Positions 52,555 to 64,000 of a stretch of DNA of 64,000 bases are shown here, one piece after another (within the stretch, counting starts at the first letter, position 1; each line of letters starts with the position of its first letter). The notes under the pieces were generated by a model that worked only from the letters and a program-made list of their open reading frames with translations, searched no databases and was not told the origin of the DNA. Made by a program: the position numbers and the translations under genes. This DNA comes from Rebecca billardiae RCC1528 (Eukaryota > Haptophyta): assembly GCA_965240325.2 (NCBI GenBank), contig OZ251230.1:496001-560000 (forward strand). The letters run 5' to 3'.

Positions 52555-55116
52555 CTAGTAACACTGTCGGTCGTCGGACCGATAGCACCGGACCGATAGC
52601 ACCAACGGGGCGTGCTGTCGGTCCGTGCGCGTGGCGCTGACTCGCTGCGGCCCGCTGCCCGACGCTGCGGACTCTTGCGGCGGCGTTGTCGCTTAGACTC
52701 GAGAGTCTCCGAGTCAGCTCGGTGAGTCAGTGACTGACTGAGTGACTGTGATTTGTGAAGTGACAAGTGCCGGTGTCGGGTGTGGCGGCTGCGTGTACTC
52801 CACGGACCGCCGGGACTGACGGCGGATCGAGCCAGCGCGACTCACTGACGAATGCTCGATGCAGAGCTGGTGGCTGCTGCTGAGTGATATGTCATATGAT
52901 GACAATGGCATCACACCGCGTGCTCAGCGCCGCATGGCTCCGGGTGGCACCTTCGCCGCCCCAGCGGCAGGGCCAGGCCCCTCGAGCTCGGGCGAGTCCT
53001 CTGTCCTGCCGCGTTCGCGGGGGCACATCACGTCATCACATCCGCCGAGACAGTGTGCGCTACGGCACGGTAGCCGTGACGCGGGGCTGCCCTCAGGTAC
53101 CGCGGCCGCCACTGGCCCGTTGCCACGGTCCTGCCTGCACATGCTGGCGCGAGGCCGGTTGGCGGCCAGGCTGCGGCCAGCGCTCCCGCTGGCAGCGGGT
53201 CGGGCGTCGGCCATGGCGGCCGCGGGCCACTTTACGGCGCGGGCGCGGCCGTCGGGCTCGGGTCTCGCAGGAGGCCGCCGAGCCTGGGTACTGCCTCAGC
53301 AGCTGCCCAGCCCCAGGCCCCCGTTCGAATCGAGTGCCGATGGGCAGGCTTACGATTCTCGGCGCGTTGCGGCCGCGCGCTGAGATTGAGCACTTGCGGA
53401 GCTCGTACTCCGTAGGCCGTACAGGACGGCGCGGTACCGCCCGGGCAGTGCCGGGCTCGGTACTTTCTATCCCCGACCCGCGGCACTCGCCCTGGCGGAA
53501 CGTCGGCCATAGAGCGCAGTCCTGCCGCGCGGCCGCGCGGCCCCGGGCCGGCGACCCCGGCGTGGCCGCGCCGGGGCCACCGCCGGGGCCGCCGGGAGCT
53601 GACCGAGCAGCAGCTGAGCTGACACGGGCCGCGTGGCTGCCGAGTGCTGGCGCCGCCGTCGGCAGGCCCGAGGCCGCGTCGGGAATCCGACGTGCCACTC
53701 CGACGACGAGCAGACCCGGAGCGATACGCCGGGACCGTCACAGTGGCGTCACACGACTCACATTCTCATACTTAACACGAGAGTCGAGACACGAATGAGT
53801 AGCACTCAAAACGGCGCGCCCGCGGTCTATCGGCTATCGCCATCGGCATCGCGCGGACGGAGCGACCCGGGCGCCCGGCCTAGCGGCTAGCCGCTGCTAC
53901 GGCCTAGCCGCCCGGCCGCCGGCTAAGACTGCTCTACTCTCTAGCCGTATTCTCACTCTGTCACTGTGTCTGCCTGTGAGAAGTGCCTGCGTATACATGT
54001 CATGAGTCGTCCCGTTCGAATCCGTAAAAATACTGTGTCGGCTGCAAATAGCACTCTCAATAGTGAGTCACTATCCGCCACGGGCGGCCAGGTGAAGGCC
54101 TGGCACTGGCAGCACTGCCGCACCGCGTCTGTCGCCGCGGTTGACGCTGTGTCCTGTGACGCCAGTTGCGCGGCAGCCCGAGTGCCAGGACGTCCAACGC
54201 CAGGCCGGCACTCCAACTCGGTCTGACGCCTGACTGTGACGGTCATCCCGGCCTGCCTGGCACTGGCAAGTGACCCGCCCGTGCCACTAGTGGCGCGGAG
54301 TGGCGCCACGGCCGGCGGGCCGGGGCCGGGCGCGCGGGCGGCTGGCGCGGACTCGCCCACGCGCGCGGACCGGGGTCACTACATCACTGGCACCGGCCCG
54401 CGGCGGCCCGCGCTGCCGGCGCCGACTCGCCATTCGGACTATTCGGTCCGAGGCCGACGGCCGACCGTGTCTCGGCCCGAGCGTCTCGAGTGACCGGACT
54501 CCGGCGGGACGCGGGCGGGCGAGGCAGCCCGCGGCGGCCGGCTGGCTTGGGCTCCGCGGCTCCGCCGCACGCGGACCGCGGCGTCACGGCGTGACTTCTC
54601 ACGCGGCGTCCGGCCGAGCGCGCGGCCAGAGCCACACTGACTCACTGTGACTGAGCGGTGAGCCGCCTGGTCCGACTAGTAGTAGTACTCCGAGGCCACT
54701 AAGAGCCGCCACTCTGACTCACTCTCGCCCCGCGGTCCGAGTCCCGGTCGGGGCGGCTCACCGTGGCTCCGAACTCCGCGTGCCCGCTCTGTGCCTGTGG
54801 CAGACCGTGGCCGTGCAGCGCTTGTCATCAGTTATCTACTAATAATGTTCTAATAAGACGATGACGATGCTACATCGCCTTCTGATCATGACTGACACGG
54901 CACCGTGCATGTCGTCGATCACTCAGAATCTGCACAACAATAACCTCGGTCGGTTCCAACGATCGGCCATCGGATCCGCGTCGATTGGCTGTGACGTCGT
55001 GGGCGGACAGCCGCGTGCGTGCGGCCGCGCGCGCGAGCCAGCTAGGGCAGGCAAGAAGCTCCGGGCGCACTCACCGACCTCCGGGGCGCTCACGCGCGAC
55101 CGGCAAGGTCTCTCGC
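52555..55116. other. 2.6-kb gene-poor region
   Basis: Convergent. Just after the WD40 gene there is a hairpin (52589-52602 with 52612-52625, 14-bp arms, one mismatch) that may lie in its 3' untranslated region. The rest is GC-rich with chance frames on both strands and many short GACTCACTGA-like repeats. No gene supported. Confidence 0.5.
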
Positions 55117-55494
55117 TTAGCGCGCCCCGACGGAGAACTCGTCGCGAGCCTTCCTCATGAGGTCGTCCGCCTCAATTCTCAGCTTCTCAGCCTCCATGTG
55201 GTGCGGATCGGTCTCGTCCGCGCGCGGGGCCTTCCTGGCCTCGTGCCACGCGATGGAGCTCATGAGTTTGTCGTACTTCTTCTGCTCCTTCTTGTTGAGC
55301 TTGAACTCCTCCTGCACACGCGACGGCGCGCGACGTCCGCGGGTCGCGGGCAGGGCCACCGCACGCATGCCGCGCAAGGTGAGGTGCTCTGCAACAGCGG
55401 GCGCAGCGCGGCGGGGGTGGACTCCAAAGGCAGGCGTGGCGCGACCGCGCGCTCGCACGAGCGCAGCACGCACCATCTTATCCTTCTTCGCCAT
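55117..55494 (-). CDS. Small lysine-rich helical protein, 71 residues
   Basis: Two exons (55494-55474 and 55311-55117) around a 162-nt GT-AG intron. Splicing gives MAKKDKM joined to EEFKLNKKEQKKYDKLM. The product is mostly charged helix with likely coiled-coil character and matches no family I can name. The unspliced frame is also open (125 residues) but inserts an Arg/Ala-rich stretch typical of introns here. I prefer the spliced form. The compact, highly charged sequence is unlike random GC-rich frames, which supports a real gene. Confidence 0.6.
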   Translation of the reverse strand: MAKKDKMVRAALVRARGRATPAFGVHPRRAAPAVAEHLTLRGMRAVALPATRGRRAPSRVQEEFKLNKKEQKKYDKLMSSIAWHEARKAPRADETDPHHMEAEKLRIEADDLMRKARDEFSVGAR

Positions 55495-56110
55495 GGCTAA
55501 GTGTGCGGGACGGGTTGAAGTGACGCGGGGTGGTCGGGCGTCTCGGCGGAGCGGGACGATTTTGCGGCAATCATCAGTTAGTTCCGCGATATGGACGGAC
55601 GGGTTCGGTTTGGGTCGTTGCTGTGCCTTTCCACTCGGCTGACGATTTTCTGAGAACTTGCCGCCCGTTGGTGTACGCTGCGCGCAGTGTGATTGGTCGA
55701 AGGTCGAAAAGACACACTGACTTGGTTCTGGGCCAATCCCGGACTTCGCGGCCGGGAGTGGCCTTTTGGACGGAACTCACCAGCACCAAAGGAATGGCCA
55801 GCACGGTCTGACAACCAATCACGGCGCGAAGCACCGGCGAGGAGTTTTAAATTCAGTGTCCCGCGTTTGCCCGTTTGCCGTATTCATGTTCCGGGTGGAC
55901 AAAGCGGAGGTCCGGTCCGGTTGGACGCAAAAACCAAGGGCGGTTCGACGCCGGACGAACCGAAGTTATGATGCTGCTTTGAGCTTGTACTTCGGCAAGT
56001 CGACGGCTCGACGCGACATCACTCCACCGGCCAGCCGCGAGCCGAGCAAGCCGCATCGGGGCAGCGCGACAGCCGCGCGCCCGGTGCGGGACGCGCGCGG
56101 CCCTGGCGCC
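55495..56110. other. Intergenic, divergent 5' regions
   Basis: Between the small helical protein (-) and the lipase (+). The lipase frame is open back to 55766 and has an earlier ATG at 55886, so the lipase N-terminus is uncertain. Otherwise nothing seen. Confidence 0.45.
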
Positions 56111-57991
56111 ATGTTCTCGAGCGGGCTGAATGCCGAGCTCACGCCTCCGCGCTCGCATCGCGACACCGGCGAGGAGGTCTCGCCGCGGTCCGCGCACCGG
56201 CGCGCCGGCTCGGACGGCCCGCTCGGCCCGCCGCCCGCTGGCTTGCTCGCCGGCGGGCGGCGGCTCTCGGGCGGGCGGACCGGCGGCAGCAAGCCCGGCG
56301 CTAACATGCTCCACTCGGACGCCGAGCCCGTCGCTGCCGGCAGCACCGCCGACGTGCACGGCGCGCCGTCGTGGTGCAGCCGCGCGCAGCTCGGCTCCGT
56401 GTTCCGCAGCGTGTGCAACGGCGGCGGCGGCCGCGCGAGCGGCGGCGGCGGGGGCGGCGTCGCGAGCTCGGTGATGGCGCCGCTCCTCGGTGGCTCGAGC
56501 GCCCCGCCCGCCGCGCGCCATGGCGCTCCCGTCAGCATACCCGGCGCGACGACCGGCGTGCAGGCCGGCTGCGGCCACGAGGGCGGCGGCGGTGGCGGTG
56601 GCGGCGCAGGCAGTTTCGCGCTGTTCGGTGGCGCGGCCGGACGCGCCGGGCACGTGGCGAGCGGCGCGGGGGTGGGGGGCGCGAGCGGCCTGATCGCGCC
56701 GCCGCGCATGCGCAGCGCGCTCAGCCGCTCCAGCGCCATGCGCTCGAGCGGCGAGCGGCTGGGCGGCCGGCTCTCGCCTCTGCTCGAGCGGCCGCTCACG
56801 CCGCCGCCCGACCGGCCGTGGATGATCCCGCTGCGCGCGATCGGGCACGCGGCGGCGGAGGCGTACGGCGTGGTGAGCGACTGCACGCTCAACCTGTGCC
56901 GCTGCTCGTGCTACTGCTTCGGCGCGTGCGCCCTCCTCGCCGCGCTCCTCCTCTTCGCGCTCTTCATCTTTGACCGCCAGCCGTCGCCGTGTCGCTCGCG
57001 CGGCCGCGCCGAGGCGTCCGTGCGCGCCGAGCGCGGCGTGGGCGCGGCGTACAACCAGAGCGAGGGCTCGATCAACGCGCGGCTCGCCGCGGCGAGCTAC
57101 TGCGGTCGCTCCGTCGTCGAGGGCTGGCGCTGCGGCGCGTGCGCCCCCGAGAGCGGCCTGACCAACGTGAGCTACTTCCACTCGGAGCTCACGCAGGCGG
57201 CCGGGTACGTCGGGCTGCGGCGGGACGCCAGGGGGCCGCAGGCGGTGGTGGTGTTCCGCGGCACGGCGGCGTACCGGAATTGGCTGGCCGACGCGGTGTG
57301 GGGCCACCGGCTGCAGCACGAGTGGGGCGAGGGCGCGGTGCACTTCGGCTTCCTCAAGGTCTACCAGTCGGTGCAGGCGCGCGTGCGCCAGCTGCTGCTG
57401 CAGATGCGCGCAGACGCGCTCGCGCGCGGCCCTGCGGTGCTGCAGCTCAGGGTGCGGCTCGTGGGGCACTCGCTGGGCGGCGCGCTCGCGACGATCGCCG
57501 CGGCGGACATGATCAAGGCCACGCGCTTCCGCGTCGACGAGCTCTGGACCTTCGGCTCGCCGCGCGTCGGCGACGAGCGCTTCGTGCGCTGGCTGTGGGA
57601 GGAGACGCTGGCGGCCGCTGACGTGCGCGCGTGGCGCGTGACGCACTCGCACGACCCGGTCGTGCACCTGCCGCTGCGCTCGATGGGGTTCGTGCACGTG
57701 CCGACGGAGGTGTGGTACCCGGACAAGCGCGTGCCCGCGCGGTGCAAACAGCCGTACGAGGTGTGCGACGACGGCCCGGCGCGCGAGGACCCCGCGTGCG
57801 CCGCGCGCGTCTGGTTTGGCACCTGCCTGCACCGCTCCAACGACCACCTGCTGTACGCGACCGAGTCGTTCGACCACACGCTCACGTGCGCCGAGCCGAC
57901 GCTGGAGAAGCCGTCGCCCCCGCCGTTCGCGTCGCGCGCGTACGCGCCGCCGCCGCCGGTGCCGCCGATGACGGGTCGTCGCCGCGGCTGA
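56111..57991 (+). CDS. Membrane-anchored class 3 (alpha/beta hydrolase) lipase
   Basis: A single exon of 626 residues. The first ~270 residues are Gly/Ser/Pro-rich and disordered. A single hydrophobic helix (FGACALLAALLLFALFIF, about residues 275-295) makes a type II membrane anchor. The lipase 3 domain follows, with the nucleophile elbow GHSLGGALA, the active-site Asp in SHDPVVHLP, and a His in SNDHLLY completing the triad. The oxyanion region VVVFRGTA is also present. It probably hydrolyses acylglycerols or galactolipids on the luminal or outer face of a membrane. Paired Cys near the start of the domain (CGRS, CGAC) fit an oxidising compartment. An ATG at 55886 would add 75 residues. Confidence 0.85.
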   Translation: MFSSGLNAELTPPRSHRDTGEEVSPRSAHRRAGSDGPLGPPPAGLLAGGRRLSGGRTGGSKPGANMLHSDAEPVAAGSTADVHGAPSWCSRAQLGSVFRSVCNGGGGRASGGGGGGVASSVMAPLLGGSSAPPAARHGAPVSIPGATTGVQAGCGHEGGGGGGGGAGSFALFGGAAGRAGHVASGAGVGGASGLIAPPRMRSALSRSSAMRSSGERLGGRLSPLLERPLTPPPDRPWMIPLRAIGHAAAEAYGVVSDCTLNLCRCSCYCFGACALLAALLLFALFIFDRQPSPCRSRGRAEASVRAERGVGAAYNQSEGSINARLAAASYCGRSVVEGWRCGACAPESGLTNVSYFHSELTQAAGYVGLRRDARGPQAVVVFRGTAAYRNWLADAVWGHRLQHEWGEGAVHFGFLKVYQSVQARVRQLLLQMRADALARGPAVLQLRVRLVGHSLGGALATIAAADMIKATRFRVDELWTFGSPRVGDERFVRWLWEETLAAADVRAWRVTHSHDPVVHLPLRSMGFVHVPTEVWYPDKRVPARCKQPYEVCDDGPAREDPACAARVWFGTCLHRSNDHLLYATESFDHTLTCAEPTLEKPSPPPFASRAYAPPPPVPPMTGRRRG

Positions 57992-58610
57992 GCTGTGAAG
58001 GGCAGCGCCGCCGCGGCCGCACCGGGGCGCCGCCGGCGCCCGCCACGTGGCACGTCTCACGGCCCCGCCCATCTATGATCTAACGGGCTGCTACGAGCCT
58101 GGGGCAGCAGGGTCGCGGGTGGTGCACTGTCAGACCTGGTCGGATGGCGCGGACGCGTCAAATACGTGTCTGTCGCACTCGGCCCGAGTGACGTCAGCTC
58201 CGCGCGCATGATCCGGGCCGCGCATCAGGGCCCGCGGCCCACGCGGCTCGCCGGGCCGCGTCCGTGGCGCCCGGCCCGCCCCGCCGCGCGGGCCGCACTT
58301 GTGACAGCTAGTGCGCCTGACGACATCACTGCGAATAAATTTTATATTTATAATAATAATAATATACTTATTACACGTCGTCAAAGGAATCGCGTCTCTT
58401 ATTCTGCTTAGTTAAATCTCGCCTGCCTATAAGCTGTGTGCGTCTCATCATCAAGATTATTCGGAGTAAACTGTAACTATACGATCGGACCGCATCAGAC
58501 TGCCAGACTCCCACCGGGCCGCCCGCGCCATATCGGCGGCATATACATGTACCGCTTGCGGCGCTTGCCCAGTTGGCTTCAGGTGGATGATGCTCGCCGC
58601 CTGGTCACGG
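57992..58610. other. Intergenic, convergent, with dispersed repeat
   Basis: No gene seen. 58418-58480 shares sequence with 31959-32010. Confidence 0.45.
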
Positions 58611-59436
58611 TCACAGCTGCGGCATCACCTGCGTCGAGGTACTGCCAGATGGTGACCGGTACCCACCACCTTTGAAGACAGCCAGGTACTTCTGCTGGTC
58701 ACGCGGCACCTCGGGCGGAAGCGCTGCGGGCGCCAAAGCGGAGCGGGCCGAGGGGCGCGGGTGGGAGGGTGAGCTGACAATGATAGCATGGCGCCGGACC
58801 GCTTCGGCGATCGCGCGGAAGGAGCGCCGAATCATGCTCGCTGGCCCGCGCGCCGCGCACGTCGCGCGCACCATTCTCCCCGGTGATGCCGGCCAGCTCG
58901 CGATACTGATCGAGCGCAGTGAGCGCGGACTGGCAGGTCTTCCGCGCCTGCTCGGGCGAGTGGCGCTTGATGCACGTGCCCAGCTTGCCCACCTCGGCGG
59001 TGTACGAATCCGCGAGCGCGTAGAGCTCCTTTTGGCGAGGCGACTTCTTCTTGCTCTTCGACGAGCGCGAGCCCTCCACCGCGTTCGCGTAGAGCTTCAG
59101 CGCAGTCGTGGCGTCGTCCGCGTTTGCAAACACCTTTGAGAGCGCATCCCAGTCGTCTGCCTGCAGGGCGACGGGGAAGACGTTGACCAGCGACTCCTCC
59201 GCGCGATTGATCCGCGGGAGGTATCGGTACTTTGCCGTCGGGAAGTAGTACGAGTTCGCCGGGTTGGTCGACGCATCGGAGGCCTCGGGCGCAAGCATGC
59301 CCGCCGTGCATGCGGCCAGGAGCTCGACTGCGCCGCGGCGCCCGATTGCAGGGGAGGAGCGGGCCGCTGGCTGCAGCGAGCGTGGCGTGTGTACCGCCAG
59401 GAGGAGCACAGGAACAACGCTTGCGATGACACTCAT
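58611..59436 (-). CDS. Probable plastid-lumen PsbQ/Psb31-like protein
   Basis: Two exons (59436-58872 and 58723-58611) with a 148-nt GT-AG intron give 225 residues. The N-terminus looks tripartite: an ER signal (MSVIASVVPVLLLAVH), a basic transit segment, and a lumen signal with twin arginine (GRRGAVELLAACTAG) ending near EASDAS. The mature part is helical (YFPTAKYRYLPRI, LKLYANAVEGS, ELYALADSYTAEV). It has two Cys and a Lys-rich loop, and is of the size and type of extrinsic four-helix photosystem II subunits of red-lineage algae. The family call is by pattern. The exact subunit is uncertain. The C-terminus after splicing reads DQQKYLAVFKGGGY. Confidence 0.6.
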
Positions 59437-59812
59437 GTTGTACACGGCCCGGCCCTGATTCGACGACTGCGCCGCGACGTGCGGTTGGCGTCGGTCACGA
59501 TGCGCTCACCGCACCCTGCCGGGATCCCGGCGGAATCTCAAGCGCGCTTGACGGAGTTCACGACGACGAGACGCCGTTGCCCCTTTTTCGTTGATGATGA
59601 TGTTGAATGTTGATTCATCGAACCAAGCGGAAGGGCGGTGTCTACCGTGACTCATGTTAGATAGCGACAGTTTCAAAGTAAAGTAGTCCGTTACGAACAG
59701 TCGACGAACAAACAGGCCCGCGCCCTCCTATCATACTGCAACGCGAAGCGACATCGTGGCTCGCGCGTGCGCGCTGTGGCCGGCTTCTCGTGCGTCGCGC
59801 TCCGCACCCAGA
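59437..59812. promoter_or_regulatory. Shared divergent promoter region (376 bp)
   Basis: Lies between the plastid-lumen gene (-) and the four-TM gene (+). It is lower in GC than either gene. No defined element recognised. Confidence 0.4.
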
Positions 59813-60601
59813 ATGCGCGATGGATTGCTCGCGCTGGTGGCCGCTGCCGCGTTCATCTGGTCAGCCTTCGGTGACTCGTGGGCGGTGATGCGTGTCGATC
59901 CACCGTGGCCCACACCCAAGCCCGAGACATCATTCGCCAAACTCGGCCTAGAGGTGCGCGCGCGTCGCGTCGCCCCTCCAACACGCGCCCGTTCGCCCCC
60001 GACCAGCCGCGGACGCGCCCGCGCCCGGCTCGATCACCACGGACAGGGCGCGCACATCAAAACGATGGACATCAAGTTCGACTCGGCGCTGTGCACCAAG
60101 GACTGCACGAAGCTGCGTGATGCCGCCAAGCTCGCGAAAGTGTCCCTCTTCGTGAGCGCGGCGCTGATGGTGATCGCCTTTGTCTGCGCGGGGGTGCAGG
60201 GCGTGAGCTCAGCGCTGCCGGCTGCGCACCAGATGCACGGCTCGATGAAAGCGCCCGAACCCAGGAGACTGCGCGCCTTGATCACCGTCTCCACCGTCGG
60301 GATCGTCGTCGTCGTGCTCGGCGTCGGCTACTTTGCTGTCGTCTGCGCGGTCGGTGCGCACAAGCTCGAGTCGTCGGGGTTCAACCCGGCCATGCCGTTC
60401 GTTCCGCCCGGCGCGTTCGGCGGTCTGCCGAAGAAGCAGCACCACGCGCGGCCGGGCTTCCACGCGCTGGTTTTCCTCGTCGGGCTGGCCGCCGCGATCG
60501 TGGGCACGGTGCGCGCCGTGGCGTTGCAGCGCGAGGCCAGGCAGACGGGAGAGGAGGCCATCGCCTTCATCCCCGCACGCGGCGCGCAGGTGGCAGTCTG
60601 A
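59813..60601 (+). CDS. Small four-TM membrane protein of unknown function
   Basis: Two exons (59813-59953 and 60047-60601) with a 93-nt GT-AG intron give 231 residues. Four hydrophobic segments are visible (LLALVAAAAFIWSAFG, VSLFVSAALMVIAFVCAG, ITVSTVGIVVVVLGVGYFAVV, HALVFLVGLAAAIVGTV). The loop after the first carries two Cys (CTKDCTKL). This is a tetraspan pattern, distantly like claudin- or clarin-type proteins, but no family signature is certain. The start was set at 59813 because the frame upstream lacks ATG. Confidence 0.65.
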   Translation: MRDGLLALVAAAAFIWSAFGDSWAVMRVDPPWPTPKPETSFAKLGLEVRARRVAPPTRARSPPTSRGRARARLDHHGQGAHIKTMDIKFDSALCTKDCTKLRDAAKLAKVSLFVSAALMVIAFVCAGVQGVSSALPAAHQMHGSMKAPEPRRLRALITVSTVGIVVVVLGVGYFAVVCAVGAHKLESSGFNPAMPFVPPGAFGGLPKKQHHARPGFHALVFLVGLAAAIVGTVRAVALQREARQTGEEAIAFIPARGAQVAV

Positions 60602-61577
<976 letters not shown>

Positions 61578-61578
<1 letters not shown>

Positions 61579-62611
61579 CAACAGCAAGAGATGTGATGAT
61601 GATGATTCAAAGGTCGGATGACCCCTCCTCGGCTCCTCTACCAATCTCCTCTCTGATTCGGTCTCGTCTCACAAGCGGCATCAAATGAATTCCGGTCAAG
61701 GGCTGCCTTGGTACGGTACAGTTTACTAAGAATAAGAGACAGTATCGCTTACATGTACTGGGCACCAACTGAACCGATGATGAACAGCTGCTGATGATGA
61801 ACACACGGAAGCCGATGAATCATGAAAGGCGAAAGCGACTAATAAGCGAGCCTCCCCAAGGGTGGTTGCTCAGGGTCGCCGACTCCAGCGGAGTCCGGTC
61901 CCCGTATGCTTCCGGTTCCTCCCGGTTGCTTGGAAACCGGTCAACATGAGCAAGGACCAGTGATGAAGGTGCTTTACACTGCTTTCAGCTTCCTCTCGGT
62001 TGCTTCCGGTTCCTCACGGTTCGGCAAGAGAGCAAGGACCCGTGACTAGGTGCTTCAGCTTCGTCCTCCGTTGCTCGCTCCCTTCAAGAGATCGGTGCAC
62101 AGTGATCGGTGAGGAGTGAGGACTGTGCTGATGTCATGATGCTGAGGAAGCCGGACAAACACCAAGCAAGCAGTGCCGGACCGCCCCGGCCGGCGGTGCG
62201 GAAGCACTGCGCGCAGGCGGGTCTACGATGCTTCGCCCTCGCCAAGGCGCGCGCTTCTTGCGGCCGCAGATCTCCCAGTGGATGCGGCGCGTGGTCGGTG
62301 CCAAGGCGCATGCGGAATAGTGTGTGCCCCTCGTACCTGAACCTCACCCCGGCTGCTCGCCGGACCCAGCGCCATGACCGTTGCGCGCACCGCGTGCGCG
62401 TGCGGCTCGCAGTCGCGGACGCTTCGTCCGCAAACCGCGGGCGGTCAGAAGGATGCAGCAGCTTCGGGAGGTGCCGCATCGGAGTGCCTGCTGCTTCGAG
62501 CTGCTGCTTCTTGCTTCTCCCACCACCTGCGAGCACTCCCACCACCTGCGCGCTTGCTTCTGCTTGCGGCTCCCACCACCTGCGCGCTTGTTTCTTGCGT
62601 GCAGCAGTACG
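61578..62611. other. Non-coding, with degenerate direct repeats
   Basis: An inverted copy of the dispersed repeat lies near 61716-61742. A ~75-bp block with CTTCCGGTTCCTC and AGCAAGGACC occurs twice (about 61909-61985 and 62000-62070). No gene seen. Confidence 0.45.
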
Positions 62612-63060
62612 GCATACCATGCACGCAGCAGTACCATACCATGCGCACAGCAGTGCCATACCATGCGCGCAGCAGTACCGCCAGTACCATACCATCATGC
62701 GTGCAGCAGTACCATACCATGCACGCGGCAGTACCATACCATGCGCGCAGCAGCAGTACATACTCCTGATCATGCGTGCCGCAGCAGAGTACCATACTAC
62801 CATGCGCACAGCAGTACCATACCATGCGCGCAGCAGTACCATACCATCATGCACGCAGCAGTACCATACCATGCGCGCAGCAGTAGGCCATAGCATAGAC
62901 CATGCCGTACCATCATACCATGCACGCATCAGTACTCCACACTAGCTACAGTGCGCGCAGCAGTACCATACCATGCGCGCAGCAGTACCATACCATGCGA
63001 GCAGCACGGTACCGCCAGTACTCTGTCACTACTGGTACCATCATGCGTGCAGCAGTATTG
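62612..63060. repeat. ~21-bp minisatellite
   Basis: About 20 imperfect copies of a unit built from CATGCGCGCAGCAGTACCAT, with insertions and shortened copies. Confidence 0.85.
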
Positions 63061-64000
63061 ATGAAGTCGTGGTGGCCTGGTATGTGGCGCGCGGCGCTGA
63101 CGGTCACAGAGCTGTAGGCCAGCGGGGCGAGCCCTGCATTCCGGTAGGACCGGGGTGAATGCAGCATTGCCGGGTGCAACCCGGCAATGCCCGCCTGAAT
63201 GGTAAGTCTATACGCGTACTACAGTGAGTACAGTACTACTTCAGCTAGTCCGACGGCGCGCCGCACCGCGCTGCATAGTTAGTGCATGACGAATGATGAC
63301 GATTATTCGACGATATCGGCGGCGGTGGCCCCATCCGAGATTGGCCCATCAAGCATCTGCTATGTCTCTCTCTCGGACGATAGCGCTCATCTCTGCTAGT
63401 GGCACTACTCACTAGTCTCTCCCCGTCTCTCGGCCCGGCGTCTCTCGTCAGCCGTCGTCTCGAAGAGTCGTAGTCAGAGAGTCGTGTGCAGCGCCCCCGC
63501 GGGCGCGTGCCCCCGGGTGCCTAGGCACGTGCGCCATGTGCGCGCGGGCGACTATGAGAGGCAGCATATGCCCAGCTCGCGCCGCATGGTGCTGAGCAGC
63601 GCTCGCCCGGCGGCGGGTCGCGAGGGCACGCTGAAGCGCGCCCGCCCGACATGTCCCGCGCCCCATCTTGGCGATATATTCTTGAGCATGAGGTCCACCT
63701 CCGCGTTCCCCTTTCCGAACGCCCCAACGACGATCGGGATGATCTCGGGGAAGGTGCCGCGCCTCGTACAGGCCAACCGACTGCCCAAATACCATTTGAC
63801 ACGACAGCTTATTTATATTCAGCCTTGCTGCTGCCTGCGCGCCGACGGCGAGAGTCGCGTGTCAATACCAGCGCCGCCGCCGCCACCGACAGCACCGCGA
63901 GCGCGATGACCGCCGCTGCCATGGTCATCGCCGTTGGGAGTGCCTGTATTGACTGCTCGGCTGTCGATGCGGCGGGGCCGCTCACCCAGGACGATGACGG
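63061..64000. other. Non-coding end of window, possible retroelement relic
   Basis: No intact gene. On the minus strand at about 63800-63650 a short frame contains FPEIIPIVVGAFG, which resembles the conserved end of some retrotransposon-like proteins. The match is weak. Confidence 0.35.

Noticed and set aside
52859-53798. Plus-strand frames of 174 and 304 codons
   Set aside because: Overlapping low-complexity frames in GC-rich DNA without any recognisable feature.
54000-54040. tRNA-like TTCGAATCC motif
   Set aside because: No acceptor, D or anticodon stem can be folded around it.

Overview
This window looks like nuclear DNA of a GC-rich eukaryotic alga, most probably a haptophyte or a similar alga with a red secondary plastid. 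The evidence is threefold. Genes are short and mostly unpolarised, with few introns. The introns (about 93-234 nt) are themselves GC-rich and usually open with GTGCGCGC and close with CAG. One gene (58.6-59.4 kb) encodes a protein whose N-terminus reads as an ER signal, then a transit peptide, then a twin-arginine lumen signal. There is no operon structure, no bacterial-type ribosome binding site, and no tRNA, rRNA or CRISPR that I could find. Exon borders below come from reading frames and splice consensus only. Start codons are the first plausible ATG.

1-16 kb: a protein kinase cut by the window edge (-), an inwardly rectifying (Kir-type) potassium channel (+), a DUF427 protein (+), an F-box/RCC1 protein (-), about 3 kb without genes, a Tubby-domain protein (-), a 2-oxoglutarate/Fe(II) oxygenase-like protein (+), and a temptin-copper monooxygenase-cytochrome b561 fusion (+).

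17-34 kb: an SCP2-PX-ABC1 kinase fusion (-), an ankyrin-type protein with an apparent one-base frameshift (+), a zinc-finger ubiquitin protease (-), a RING protein (+), a 55-bp-arm hairpin, a membrane protein joining seven predicted TM helices, a TIR-like domain and a C-type-lectin domain (+), and an ankyrin protein (+).

35-48 kb: a secreted protein of unknown function (-), a double-RING protein (-), a multi-pass HTTM-like membrane protein (+), and then the most unusual region. This is a roughly 1.2 kb tandem array of ~100-bp units that runs into one of two ~430-bp inverted repeats. The inverted repeats enclose a single gene for an archaeo-eukaryotic primase (AEP, UL52/PrimPol type). A gene with a possible MSV199/KilA-like antirepressor region follows 1.2 kb further on. 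I propose this as a candidate uncharacterised mobile or virus-derived element.

48-64 kb: an NSUN-type RNA m5C methyltransferase (-) divergent from a DCAF-type WD40 protein (+), a 71-residue lysine-rich protein (-), a membrane-anchored class 3 lipase (+), a plastid-lumen PsbQ/Psb31-like protein (-) divergent from a four-TM protein (+), then repeat-rich DNA (CA/10-mer and ~21-bp minisatellites) to the window end. Several (TA)n tracts of 80-160 bp lie between genes.
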